Positions 43,190-55,637 of a stretch of DNA of 64,000 nucleotides are shown here, in pieces. Source of the stretch: Drosophila persimilis (lineage: Eukaryota; Arthropoda; Insecta; Diptera; Drosophilidae); contig NW_020825335.1 of assembly GCF_003286085.1 (NCBI RefSeq), forward strand, positions 1 to 64,000, written 5' to 3'. The translations under genes were made by a program, and so were the position numbers. Each line of letters starts with the position of its first letter. Position 1 is the first letter of the stretch. The notes beneath the pieces were generated by a model. The model ran no database searches. It was not told the DNA's origin and saw only the letters and a program-made list of their open reading frames with translations.

Positions 43190-45760
43190 ATACATGTGAC
43201 CGGCGGGTTTGTTCTGGCTCACCTTAAATTTTTGGCAGCTTTCGCAATGTTTCACGTATCGGGCCACGTCCCTGTAGAGTCCTGGCCAATAATATCGTTG
43301 GGTTACCCGAGTGGCGGTCTTCCGTATTCCTAAGTGTCCGGCGGTCGGGTGATCGTGGCATTCTTCTAACACTCGTCTACGATGGCCACTGGCGACGCAT
43401 AATTTCCACTGGTGAGATTCTTCTTCGATTGGTCGGTGTCCAGGCTGCCGGTAGATCTGTCCGTTCTCGATTATAAATTCTCTGCATTCCTCGGGTCGTG
43501 CCTGGATACGTTTGAGCAACTTTTGTATCCAGGGGCAGGTGGGCAGGTCTTCTAGGGTTCGCTGTATGGTGTCGATAGGTTGCCGGGAAAGAGCGTCTGC
43601 TACGATGTTTTGGCTTCCGCGTCGGTAAAGCACGTCAAAGCGATACTGTTGGAGTTCCAGAGCCCAACGAGCGATGCGACCGGTCGGGTTATTGATCGAG
43701 TTTAACCACTTCAAAGCGAGATGGTCGGTGATGACGTCGAAGTGGTAACCCTCCAGGTAGCATCGTAATTTCCTGATGGCCCAGACGATGGCTAAGCATT
43801 CCTTTTCCGTGGCCGAGTAGTTTTCTTCTGCTTTCAAGAGCCTTCGGCTAGCGTAGGCTATGACCCTCTCCTCTCCGCGGATCTGTTGCGTCAGGACTGC
43901 CCCTAGACCGTAGGCGCTTGCGTCAGTTTGTAGAGCGAACCTCTCCGTGAAATCCGGGCAGGCTAAGACGGGTGCTTGGGTTAACTTCTCCTTCAACTCC
44001 TCGAAAGCGGCCTGCTGTTCGTCACTCCAGATCCACCTTTTCTCCTTCTTCAAGAGGCTAGTCATGGGTTGTACAATCGCCGCGAAGTTTGGGACAAACC
44101 TCCGGTACCACGATGCCATTCCTAGGCAGCGTCGAAGCTCCTTTATTGAACTTGGTGGGGCCAACTTCCGGACGGCGACGATCTTATCTGGGTCGGTGTG
44201 TATACCCCGCTCACTAATGACATGTCCCAGATATACGATGCTTTTCTGGAAAAAGCTGCATTTCTTTTGGTTTAATCTTAGATTGGCTTCCCGCAGTCTT
44301 CGGAAAACCTCTCGCAGATGGTCGACGTGTTCTTCCAGTGCCGCTCCGATGACAATGATGTCGTCGAGGTAAGCAAAGGCGTTGGGTTCCATCTGTGGTC
44401 CGATGACGCTGTCCAAGGCTCGCTGGAACGTAGCCGATGCTGAGTGTAGTCCGAACGGCATCACCTTCCAATGGAAGAGTCCTCGGCCCGGAACGGTGAA
44501 GGCGGTGCATTCTCGGCTCCCCTCGGCCATAGGGATCTGCCAATACCCGTTCTTGAGGTCCAACGTCGAGATGTAACGCGCGTTACGGAGCCTCTCGATG
44601 ATGTGGTTGCCAGGATCAACCGGGTAGGCGTCGGGTATCGATTGCGCGTTGAGCTGTCGGTAGTCTACGCACATCCGCATCTCGCCTGTCTTCTTTCCCA
44701 CCAGTACGATGGGTGCGCTGTGTGGGCTTTTTGAAGCTTCTATCCGCCCGTCTTGCAGCAACTCGTCGACCTGAGCATTGATGATTTTCTGCATGGCCGG
44801 ATTCTTGGGGAAGTACCTCTGCTTTATCGGCTTGTCGTCCTTCAGGGTGATGGTATGCTCGGCTATGTGAGACACGCCCTTCAATCCCTCGAACTTGGCC
44901 AATTCTTGCTTCAAGAACTCGGCTACCCACGGCGGGAGGGGTGGTTCGATGATGGGGGCTGTCGGTGGCGAGATTTCTTCGAGCGGAGCACATGTTATGA
45001 CGGCGAGGTTCACGGTGATAGGGTTAGTCGAGTCTGACCTTCGAAAAGGGTTGCGTTGTCGACCGGCCGCGGCATCGGCTAAAGGGGCGAGTTGATAATC
45101 CGTTGGGGGGTTAGACGCGATGTGGTCTACCTCGACCCGTCCATGTCCTTCAGGGCCGTCGTCTTCCAGGCGTAACGGGTCGTGTTGTGGAGCGAGGCTG
45201 GTTTCCTGCGGGGTCGTTTGCACTGGCTGCGCCGCACGGCTGGGCATGTCTGATTTGGCTCGCGTCGATCGGGTTATATTTTTAGCGCCGCCGGGTCCGT
45301 CTCGGTCGGGGCTTTGATGCGTTGTCCTTGTATCGTTGCTGGGTCTGGCGTGGTCGAAGCTTAGAAGCGTTGCCCTTGTATTGCGGCTGGGTCTGGCGTG
45401 GTCGAAACTTGGAAGCGTTGTCCTGATGTCACTTCTGGTTCTGGCGTGGTCGAGGCTTAGAAGCGTTGTCCTGTTAGGGATACTCTGGGTTTTCGAGGCA
45501 GACGGACTGGCCCTGGGTGCGTCCAGCGGTGTCGCAGTCGTCTCCGGCGTGGTTTCGTTACTCTGGGTGTTCTTCGGGGCGGACGGACTGGCCCTGGGTG
45601 TGTCCAACGGTGTCGCAGTCGTCTCTGTCGTAGCTTCGTTGATGATTCTGGCGTGGTCGTATCGAATCGTGGGTTGGGTTCGGGTGGCGTTGCTGGGTCT
45701 GGCGTATTCGCGATCCTGGTGCGTGGTCATGGTTACGTTGCTGGGTCTGGCGGGTTCGAG
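43190..45760 (-). pseudogene. pol: Pol: linker, reverse transcriptase, RNase H, integrase zinc finger
   Basis: Open on the minus strand from after the stop at 45759-45761 to the integrase deletion. It begins with the Pro/Thr/Ser-rich linker (A-R-P-S-N repeats). RT has T-L-D-L-K-N-G-Y and Y-L-D-D (coded near 44365). RNase H has T-D-A-S-A-Y-G-L-G-A (near 43920), and the integrase H-H-C-C finger is coded near 43360-43230. It is broken only by the upstream stop and the downstream integrase deletion, so the decay is recent. Confidence 0.87.
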
Positions 45761-45764
45761 ATTC

Positions 45765-46060
45765 TATTGCGTTGTCACTGGTACATTGCTGGGTCTGGCG
45801 GGTTCGAGATTCTGGTGCGTTGTCACTGTTACGTTGCTGGGTCTGGCGTGGTTGGGATTCCGGTGCGTTGTCACGGTTACGTTGCTGGGTCTGGCGTGGT
45901 TGGGATTCAGGTGCGTTGTCACGGTTACGTTGCTGGGTCTGGCGTGGTTGGGATTCCGGTGCGTTGTCACGGTTACGTTGCTGGGTCTGGCGTGGTTGGG
46001 ATTCCGGTGCGTTGTCACTGGTACATTGCTGGGTCTGGCGGGTTCGAGATTCTGGTGCGT
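45765..46060. repeat. 48-bp tandem repeats coding the protease-RT linker
   Basis: Repeats of CTGGGTCTGGCGTGGTTGGG-type DNA, 48 bp each, ~7 units with near identity. Looser versions continue to 45340. All three plus-strand frames are open across it only because of the repetition. Confidence 0.88.
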
Positions 46061-46563
46061 TGGTTTCGTCCGGTGGGTCGCTGTTGGATTGGTCGAGGGG
46101 GTAGGAGCAGCGGATGCCGTCGCTGGACGTTCGTCACTAAAAGTAACCATGCGGGGCCGAGTCGAGGATGATGTGGGGATCGGGTTGGTTTCCCGGATCG
46201 CCCGCTGGGTCAACTGCAAGTACGCTCGGCCGCATTGTATTATGGTCTGGACGCCGCAAAGGAAATCGAGCCCCAGTATGATGTCGTCCACTACCATGGG
46301 TAGGACTAATAGAATCACCCGCGCGTCCTGTTGATCCAGACGTACCTTGACCGAAACTGCTCGCGTCACCTCCTTTGCTGTACCGTCCGCCAGGCGGACG
46401 GTAGTCCTTATATTCCGTGCGTTCCCTCCGGTACTTACTTCATGGGCGATGCGTTGACTGACGAACGACCGCGTCGCTCCTGTGTCGAGGGTAGCTGTGA
46501 GCGGTACTCCTTCGATGGTTACTAGCGCGGCGATCCTGCCTCCTTCCAAACTTAAGGGATGAG

Positions 46564-47898
46564 TTACTCCAGGGGGCCCTGGAGGTATGTCTCCGATCGG
46601 TTCCCTGACGAGCGGAGACTCGGTCCGTTTCCCGACTCGGACAGCCTACAGCAGTCGATCGTCCGGATGCCGCGGCGACCACACTCCCAACAGAATAACA
46701 CTCGCCGATTCCTGCATGAACTGCTGAAATGACCTTCCTCTCCGCAATTCCGACAGGCCCGGCGTGGGTTCACCGGCTGATCTCCATCCTGGGTCACTAC
46801 GCGGCTTGCCGTCTCGGCGCTTCGGGAGGGCCCGGTGTCGTCTGGAGGAGCATGCTGCGGGGTGGATAATCCGGGTCCTTGGTATGATGTCGTTCTGGTT
46901 TTCGTATCTGGGCGGTCGTAGGCGTGGCGGGTTTGTTCGCGGTCCCGCGTTGTCTCGTACGCTACTATCAAGTGGGTCAGTTCTCGCAACGTCTCGAACT
47001 CATGCCTACGGGTGAACAGTTGGTATTCCGGCCGAAGGTTCTCGTAGATCCTGTCCAGCTCCCTGTCTGGAGTATACTGAGCTCGTTGCATCATGAGTCG
47101 GAGGTCGATCAAGTAGTCCTGAAAGGCTTCTCGGGGTCGTTGGTGACGGGAGCGGATCGTATCTTCCAAGCGCTGAAAGTATCGCGGGGGTAGGAAGAAC
47201 TCCAAGAACTCTTTCCGGAACTCGGTCCATGGCTTGCCTTGCATCTGGAACGTCCTAAACCATCCTTCTGCCTTGCCAGTTAGTAGCCCGGAGATGGCTC
47301 GCGGCAGTTGTGCTGGACTCCCGCCATATGAGTCGACCCTTTCTTCGAACCGTTCGATGAAAGCCAGCGCATCCGAGTGTCCGTCGAACTTCAGGCCCCA
47401 ATTGCGCAGCTTATCGGCGAGGGCGGCGAAGGAGATTTCTTCCCTTCCGGGTCGCGAAGTTCCGGCTTCCTCGGGGAAGCGGTGCTGGTAATGATTATCA
47501 CCATGTCGTCGGTCGGTCGTGGCTTCAAGCCGGCTAGAGTCACTGTACCCAGGACCTTGAGCTGCGCGCGGGAACTCGGGAATTACGATGGATAGGGGCT
47601 GTTCCGCACAGATCCCTTCCTTCTGTTCACGTTGACTCGGTCCCGGCGACGTGGACGTGTTCCTCGGGTTCCTCGGGCTGGGCGCGCTGTCGAGGACCGT
47701 TCCGAGCTCTTCGATCCGCTTTTCGATCGCCGTCGGATGCTCGCCGCGCGAGATGAAGGCCGAGATCCGGCTGCGCAGTTCGTCCACTGTCCCGGTTTCA
47801 CCGAGGCCGAATTCGACGGCGATGGCCTGCAATTCGTCCTTGCGCCGATACGAAATCCACTGTACCCCCATGACGAAGCACGGTGGTCGAACTGGCAC
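46564..47898 (-). CDS. gag: Gag of Osvaldo/Ulysses-like element (intact)
   Basis: The N-terminus (about residues 14-55) has a SAP-like helix pattern with D-E-L...G-T-V-D-E-L-R-S-R-I. The central capsid region (residues 160-310) has W-x-x-x-F...F-R-x-E-F-L-E-F-F-L-P-P and the retrotransposon-gag signature. The nucleocapsid has one good CCHC knuckle (C-R-N-C-G-E-E-G-H-F-S-S-S-C) and a degenerate second cluster C-W-E-C-G-R-R-G. It ends in a stop overlapping the protease frame. The second Met (M-G-V-Q-W, 10th residue) is an equally good start. Confidence 0.88.
   Translation of the reverse strand: MPVRPPCFVMGVQWISYRRKDELQAIAVEFGLGETGTVDELRSRISAFISRGEHPTAIEKRIEELGTVLDSAPSPRNPRNTSTSPGPSQREQKEGICAEQPLSIVIPEFPRAAQGPGYSDSSRLEATTDRRHGDNHYQHRFPEEAGTSRPGREEISFAALADKLRNWGLKFDGHSDALAFIERFEERVDSYGGSPAQLPRAISGLLTGKAEGWFRTFQMQGKPWTEFRKEFLEFFLPPRYFQRLEDTIRSRHQRPREAFQDYLIDLRLMMQRAQYTPDRELDRIYENLRPEYQLFTRRHEFETLRELTHLIVAYETTRDREQTRHAYDRPDTKTRTTSYQGPGLSTPQHAPPDDTGPSRSAETASRVVTQDGDQPVNPRRACRNCGEEGHFSSSCRNRRVLFCWECGRRGIRTIDCCRLSESGNGPSLRSSGNRSETYLQGPLE
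46573..46579 (-). promoter_or_regulatory. Candidate -1 ribosomal frameshift heptamer (gag to protease)
   Basis: The minus strand reads G-GGC-CCC in the gag frame, an X-XXY-YYZ pattern, 7 nt before the gag stop. The protease frame is -1 and open through this point. A GC-rich slippery site is unusual; no pseudoknot was worked out. Confidence 0.45.
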
Positions 47899-48910
47899 TT
47901 CGAAGTCTTTCGCGTTTCCGACGGTAGTATCACGTATTGACCCTCCGGTAGAATCTTTTTCTTAGGTAACGCGCTGAATACCGGAGTCCTTGGGGTTAGT
48001 CACGGAAGCACGGCGTATGCACGGTTAACACGGTTGTCCAGTGGGGCGTCCTTGGAGTCCTTGCTGTTTGGGGTCCTGGTCGATGGTCGTGGTTGTCGTC
48101 GGTCTTTATAGTAGCCTGGGGATCGACCCTTGCTAGGCCGGTCGATGGTCCTTACTATCGTTGTCCTTGGAATTGTCCTGACTGTTGATCCTTGCTGGGC
48201 CGGTCAATAGTCCTTGCTATCGTTGTCCTTGGAATTGTCCTTGTCGTCCTGGTCGTGCTGGGTTCGTTGATTTAAGCGCTGGATCTCGTCTCGTGTTGAT
48301 GGCCGAACGCTGACCGATCACTTTGAAGGCTGGGCATTGACTGTCGGCTTCGAATGCTGGACACTGACTCTCTCTGATACCGGGCGCTGACTGCTTGAAT
48401 GCTGGGGTACTGACGGTTTGAATGCTGGGCGCTGACTGCTTGAACGCTGGATACTGACTGCTTTTCGCTGACACCGGGCACTGACTGTCATTCTCTGGTT
48501 CTGGGTCCGACATATATAGCCGGGACGGTCGGTCTACGGGAGGGTTCCGATGCTCGTTCGGCGTCTACAGCTCACGACTCGCTGCTCGCCGCATGCGTGT
48601 CGCTCTCTTTCTTGCGATCTCTGCCCAGCTTCGGCTCGGTTTCTCTGCCGTCCCGCCACGGCGTTCTCCTCCTCGTGTGGGCGCGGCGGCCACGTGCTGA
48701 CGCTATTGCTAGGGAGGTTAGGGAAGCCAGTCTCGGCTGTACGTGAATAATGGGCGACCTCACGTGCGGTTTTCCAGAGATATACAGCTATTCTTGGCCT
48801 AATGATCCCGACGGGCCATGCTTGCGCGTGGTACAGTCCCGATTCCTTCTGCTACTCGTTTTCTGATCAACTGTTCTACTTAGCGCCCCAAAGCATAACG
48901 GAATCCCGGA
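47899..48910 (-). other. 5' leader of Osvaldo/Ulysses-like element
   Basis: About 1 kb between primer site and gag. It contains two internal repeat sets: a ~26-bp motif around GAATGCTGGGCGCTGACTG (48330-48480) and a duplicated block TTGTCCTTGGAATTGTCC (48168-48245). No convincing gene; small ORFs here are repeat-derived. Confidence 0.65.
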
Positions 48911-48928
48911 GTCCCTGCTCGGGCGCCA
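48911..48928 (-). promoter_or_regulatory. Primer-binding site, tRNA-Lys type
   Basis: The minus strand reads TGGCGCCCGAGCAGGGAC, two bases after the LTR end. It complements the 3' end of a tRNA-Lys (one mismatch to the well known Lys3 retroviral primer site). Confidence 0.85.
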
Positions 48929-48930
48929 TC

Positions 48931-51030
48931 TGTAAGGAAGCGATCCTGGGCTGGGGTACATATCTCAGTCTACTCCAGGGTCGAAATTACAGCAATATTT
49001 ATAATTTGCCGGGACTCCGAGTTCTGGGCCGTCGATGGGGACAGGGAGGCAATCCCCAGACGGGAGCGACCGAGATGAAAGGGAACAGTACTGGGCGTGG
49101 CAGTGGCAATCGCCGGACAGCACTTACGTGGCCCTGTCGGACTAAGAATTACTACGAGGGCCGGAGATATCGACAGGCACCGCCGAGAGGGCTTAGGCAA
49201 TCGCTGGATAGCGCTCTCGGGATCCCGTCGAACTAAGAACTACTACGGAGGTCTGTGCTATGCGGGGAAACCAACAAGTATCACCGAGAGTGTCTAGGCT
49301 ATCGCCGGATAACACTCACGGGACCTTGTCGGACTAAAAATTACTACGAAGGTCTTTGCTATGCGGGGATACCAACAAGTATCACCGAGAGTGTCTAGGC
49401 CATCGCCGGATAACACTCACGGGACCTTGTCGGACTAAAAATTACTACGAAGGTCTTTGCTATGCGGGGATACCGACAAACACCACCGCGAGTACCTAGG
49501 CTATCGCCGGACAGCACTCACGGGAGCCCCGTCGGACTAAGAATTACTACGAGGGTCGGAGATATCGGCAAGCATCGCCGGGAGGGCTTAGGCAATCCCC
49601 GGATAGCGCTTCCGGGATCCTGTCGAACTAAGAACTACTACGGGGCCGGAGATATCGACGAGCATCGCCGAGGGTGCCTAGGCAATCACCGGATAGCACT
49701 CACGGGACACTGTCGAACTAAGAATTATTACGGGGCCGGAGGTATCGACAAGCGTCGCCGAGGGTACCTAGGCAATCGCCGGATAGTACTCACGGGACAC
49801 TGTCGAACTAAGAATTGCTACGGGGGTCGGAGATATCGACAAGCATCGCCGAGGGTGCCTAGGCAATCGCCGGATAGCACCTACGAGACACTATCGAACT
49901 AAGAATTGCTATAAGGGGAGTCGGAGATATCGACAAGCATCGCCGAGGGTGCCTAGGCAATCGCCGGATAGCTCTCACGGGACACTGTCGAACTAAGAAT
50001 TGCTACGGGGGTCGGAGCCATCGACAAGCGTTGCCGAGGGTGCCTAGGCAATCGCCGGATAGCACTTACGGGACGCTGTCGAACTAAGAATTACTACGGG
50101 GGGTCGGAGATATCGCCAAGCATCGCCGAGAGTGCCTAGGCAATCGCCGGATAGCACTCACGGGATACTGCCGAACTAAGAATTGCTACGGGGTCGGAGA
50201 TATCGACAAGCATCGCCGAGGGTGCCTAGGCAATCGCCGGATAGCACTTACGGGACGCTGTCGAACTAAGAATTACTACGAATACGGGAATACCGACGCA
50301 TATCGCCGAGAGTACCTAGGCAATCGCCGGATAGCACTCACGGGATACTATCAGGCTAAACATTACTGCGAAAGTCTTTATCATACAGGGCAGGCATCGC
50401 CGAGAGGGCTTAGGCAATCGCCGGATAGCGGCCTCAGGATCCTGTTGGGCTACGAACTACTGAAGGAATCACGCGGGGGCCCCGACGGGCATCCGGAGCG
50501 AATATGGATCACCACGTGGGTGTAGCCAAAGAGGGAGACTCGGGCAAGAGGCGTGGGGAAGGGCGGAGAAGATGAGGCCCCGGGCATTCAGGTTCCCTAG
50601 CGTATAGATTGTTGGTGACCAGGCTATGTTTTCGTTATATTCGTTACATTTCACTTTATTCTTCTTTGGTTCTCTACCTATCGCACCGTTCAGCAGCCCG
50701 TATGCACGTCTTGAGACTCGCTTACCCCTCTACTCCCACGCTTGTGCTTGTCGAAAGCCTCCTCTTTCCCGGGATTGCAGCGCCGGTGCAGGATCCCCTC
50801 TCCGTAAACGTAGTATCGATGCCGGATCCTTCGCGCACTGCTGATCGCGTTAATCTCGAAGTAGTCCGCCACGTGTGTTCTTTTTCTTTTCGCGCGCCAC
50901 TCAGATTTTTACCCGTCAACGCGTCCGATTCCTACGACTGCCTCTCATCTAACTGACTTCCTTTCCACGTTTTCCCAGCTTCAGAGCCGGCGTTCTGCTG
51001 GCTCTGCCGATCCAGCGTCGGCGTGGGCGG
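48931..51030 (-). repeat. 5' LTR of Osvaldo/Ulysses-like element, truncated at the NUMT junction
   Basis: It matches the left LTR from TGTAAGGAAG through GTGGGCGG and then stops. The next ~430 bp (40317-40745 in the left copy) are missing and nd2/trnM sequence follows. It has ~15-16 of the ~90-bp units (49042-50465) against ~12 on the left, lacks one variant unit block present on the left (39640-39760), and has a 19-bp insertion near 50790. Confidence 0.85.
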
Positions 51031-51050
51031 TTATAATCCTTTTTTTTTTA

Positions 51051-52892
51051 ATTTTTAATAATTCTTCAAAAATTTTATTTTTAACAATTATAATTATCGG
51101 AACAATAATTACAGTTACATTTAATTCTTGGTTAGGAGCTTGAATAGGACTTGAAATTAATTTGTTATCTTTTATCCCCCTGCTAAGAGATAATAATAAT
51201 TTAACTTCAACTGAAGCATCTTTAAAATATTTTTTAACCCAAGCATTAGCTTCAACTGTTTTATTATTTTCATCAATTATTTTAATATTAAAAAATAATA
51301 TGAATATTGAAATTAATGAATCATTTACTTCAATAATTATTATATCTGCCCTACTATTAAAAATAGGAGCTGCTCCTTTTCATTTCTGATTTCCTAATAT
51401 AATGGAAGGTTTAACTTGAATAAATGCATTAATATTAATAACTTGACAAAAAATTGCCCCACTAATATTAATTTCTTATTTAGATATTAAAAATGTATTA
51501 CTTATTAGAGTAATTTTGTCAGTAATTGTAGGAGCAATTGGTGGATTAAACCAAACATCTTTACGTAAATTAATAGCATTATCTTCAATTAACCATTTAG
51601 GATGAATATTAATAAGTTTAATAATTAGAGAATCTGTGTGATTAATTTATTTCACATTTTATTCTTTTTTATACCCGATACTCAAAATGAGTATTGGGGT
51701 ATATTAGATTTGTGGTAAAAGTGGATGTGTGTAACGTCCAGAAGGAATCGTTTCCGACCCCATAAAGTATATATATTCTTGATCAGCATCAATAGCCGAG
51801 TCGATTGAGCCATGTCTGTCTGTCCGTCTGTCCGTCCCCATCAGCGCCTAATGCTCAAAGACTATAAAAGCTAGAGCAACGATGTTTCGGATCCAGACTT
51901 CTGTGATATGTCACTGCTACAAAAATATTTCAAAACTTCGCCCCGCCCACTTCTGCCCCCACAAAGGGCGAAAATCTGTGGCATCCACAATTTCGACGAT
52001 ACGAGAAAACTAAAAACGCAGAATCGTAGAGGATGACTATATCTTTTAGACTGCAGAATCTGAATTGGATCGTATTATTATTATAGCCAGCATCAAGAAA
52101 ACAATTTCATTTTTTCTCGCCCTGTCTCTCTCTAACACACAGCATAGGCGGCTTTGCTTAGAGTAAAACATTAGCGCCTAGATCTCAGAGACTATAAAAG
52201 CTAGAGCAACCAAATTTGGTATCCACACTCCTAATATATCGGAACGAGACGAGTTTGTTTCAAAACCCCCTTCCGCCCCCGCAAAGGATGCAAATCTGGG
52301 GATATTCACAAATCTCAGAGACTCTTAAGGCTAGAGTATATCAGAAAATTTCGCCCCACCCCCTTCCGCCCCCACAAAGGACGAAGAACTGTTGCATCCA
52401 TAATATTGCAGAGCCATACTGCCTTAGTATCGGGTATAACTGTAGAGTTGCGGTGTCCGCAGCAACTCACAACGTTCCCCCTCGTTATCATTTATTTTAA
52501 CTTTTATATTTAATATTTTTAAATTATTTCATTTAAATCAATTATTTTCTTGATTCATAAATAGAAAAGTTTTAAAATTTACTTTATTTATGAATTTTTT
52601 ATCTTTAGGTGGATTACCTCCATTTTTAGGATTTTTACCTAAATGATTAGTAATTCAAGAATTAACATTTTGTAATCAATATTTTACATTAACAATTATA
52701 ATAATATCAACATTGATTACATTATTTTTTTATTTACGAATTTGCTATTCAGCATTTATGCTAAATTACTATGAAAATAATTGAACAATTAATACTCAAT
52801 TTAATAATATAAATACAAATTTATATTTAATTTGCACTTTTTTTTCAATTTTTGGATTATTTTTAATTTCTTTATTCTTTTTAATACTTTAA
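51051..52892 (+). pseudogene. nd2: nd2, NUMT copy 2, split by INE-1
   Basis: Same length and same INE-1 interruption as copy 1. The 5' part differs at about ten sites; the 3' part (after INE-1) at about one. Confidence 0.9.
51670..52486 (+). mobile_element. INE-1 element in nd2, copy 2
   Basis: Same insertion point as 6094-6910. The first ~390 bp differ at about 12 sites; the last ~430 bp appear identical. Confidence 0.85.
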
Positions 52893-52956
52893 GGCTTTAA
52901 GTTAAATAAACTAATAGCCTTCAAAGCTGTAAATAGGGGTAATCCTTTAAGCCTTA
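52891..52956 (+). tRNA. trnW: mt tRNA-Trp (NUMT copy 2)
   Basis: Identical to the gene at 7315-7380. Confidence 0.85.
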
Positions 52957-53010
52957 GTAAATTTTTACTCCTTCAAAATTGCAGTTTGATATCATTATTG
53001 ACTATAAGAC
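52949..53010 (-). tRNA. trnC: mt tRNA-Cys (NUMT copy 2)
   Basis: Identical to the gene at 7373-7434. Confidence 0.8.
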
Positions 53011-53015
53011 TGTTT

Positions 53016-53078
53016 GATTAAGAAGAATAACTCTTATAAATAAATTTACAATCTATCGCCTAAATTTCAGCCACTTAA

Positions 53079-53080
<2 letters not shown>
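53016..53080 (-). tRNA. trnY: mt tRNA-Tyr (NUMT copy 2)
   Basis: Identical to the gene at 7440-7504. Confidence 0.86.
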
Positions 53081-54631
<1,551 letters not shown>

Positions 54632-54633
54632 TT

Positions 54634-54698
54634 TCTAATATGGCAGATTAGTGCAATGGATTTAAGCTCCATATATAAAGTATTTTACTTTTATTAGA
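54634..54698 (+). tRNA. trnL2: mt tRNA-Leu(UUR) (NUMT copy 2)
   Basis: Identical to 9041-9105. Confidence 0.87.
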
Positions 54699-54704
54699 AA
54701 ATTA

Positions 54705-55475
54705 ATGTCTACATGAGCTAACTTAGGTTTACAAGATAGAGCCTCTCCATTAATGGAACAATTAATTTTTTTTCATGACCACGCATTATTAATTTTAGTA
54801 ATAATTACAGTATTAGTTGGATACTTAATATTTATATTATTTTTTAATAGTTATGTAAATCGATTTCTTTTACATGGACAATTAATTGAAATAATTTGAA
54901 CAATTTTACCGGCAATTATTCTTTTATTTATTGCTATACCTTCTCTTCGACTATTATATTTACTAGATGAAATCAATGAACCTTCAATTACACTAAAAAG
55001 AATTGGTCATCAATGATACTGAAGTTATGAATATTCAGATTTTAATAATGTAGAATTTGATTCTTATATAATCCCAACAAATGAATTATCAAATGATGGA
55101 TTTCGACTACTAGATGTTGATAATCGAATTGTTTTACACATAAATTCTCAAATTCGAATGTTAGTGACAGCCGCTGATGTTATCCATTCATGAACAGTCC
55201 CAGCTTTAGGAGTTAAGGTAGACGGAACACCTGGACGATTAAATCAGTGACAGCCGCTGATGTTATCCATTCATGAACAGTCCCAGCTTTAGGAGTTAAG
55301 GTATACGGAACACCTGGACGATTAAATCAAACTAATTTTTTTATTAACCGACCTGGTTTATTTTATGGACAATGTTCAGAAATTTGTGGAGCTAATCATA
55401 GTTTTATACCTATTGTAATTGAAAGTGTTCCAGTAAATTATTTTATTAAATGAATTTCTAATAGAGTAAATTCTT
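54705..55475 (+). pseudogene. cox2: cox2, NUMT copy 2, with 83-bp tandem duplication
   Basis: Same start and end as copy 1, but 55164-55246 is repeated at 55247-55329. 83 is not a multiple of 3, so the frame is lost. The two repeat units differ by one base (GTAGAC versus GTATAC). Confidence 0.92.
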
Positions 55476-55546
55476 CATTAGATGACTGAAAGCAAGTACT
55501 GGTCTCTTAAACCATTTTATAGTAAATTAGCAATTACTTCTAATGA
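55476..55546 (+). tRNA. trnK: mt tRNA-Lys (NUMT copy 2)
   Basis: As at 9800-9870 with one change near the 3' end. The short plus-strand frame starting here is a chance ORF through tRNA and junction sequence. Confidence 0.83.
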
Positions 55547-55583
55547 GATAATATTATCAATAATGAATTTTCTTTTAAATTAT

Positions 55584-55637
55584 AAAAAATTAGTTAAATT
55601 CATAACATTAGTATGTCAAACTAAAATTATTAAATTT
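55584..55637 (+). pseudogene. trnD: mt tRNA-Asp, 3'-truncated (NUMT copy 2)
   Basis: It matches trnD through AAATTATTAAATTT, then changes to retroelement sequence (ACCGGCGTAGG); the 3' acceptor strand is missing. Confidence 0.8.

Larger units (their letters stand above)
45762..46590 (-). pseudogene. Protease and 16-residue-repeat linker, ended by a premature stop
   Basis: Aspartic protease with L-D-T-G-A-T (coded near 46485) and I-L-G-L-D-F. It lies in the -1 frame relative to gag and is probably reached by frameshifting at 46573-46579. It is followed by tandem repeats of N-P-N-H-A-R-P-S-N-V-T-V-T-T-H-R (48-bp DNA unit, 45765-46060, about seven units). In one unit the expected His-Gln codons read as Gln-stop (TAG), which separates the protease from RT. 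Confidence 0.83.
38579..51030 (-). mobile_element. Osvaldo/Ulysses-like Ty3/gypsy retrotransposon with ~2.2-kb LTRs
   Basis: Minus-strand element: 5' LTR 48931-51030 (its U3 start is cut off), tRNA-Lys primer site 48911-48928, leader, gag, protease, pol, an extra ORF, polypurine tract 40760-40777, and 3' LTR 38579-40745. The very long LTRs and the Lys primer site agree with what I recall of the Osvaldo/Ulysses group. It interrupts rrnL on the left; on the right its truncated LTR joins nd2 copy 2. No target duplication can be seen because the right end is lost. Coding lesions: a stop in the protease-RT linker and deletions in integrase. Confidence 0.85.

Noticed and set aside
45336..46334. 332-codon plus-strand ORF with repeats
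   Set aside because: Antisense shadow of the 48-bp repeat linker of the retroelement; several frames are open there for the same reason.
49042..50465. Regular ~90-bp repeats that could suggest a CRISPR array or satellite
   Set aside because: The repeats are joined without variable spacers, differ internally, lie within an LTR, and the context is animal DNA.
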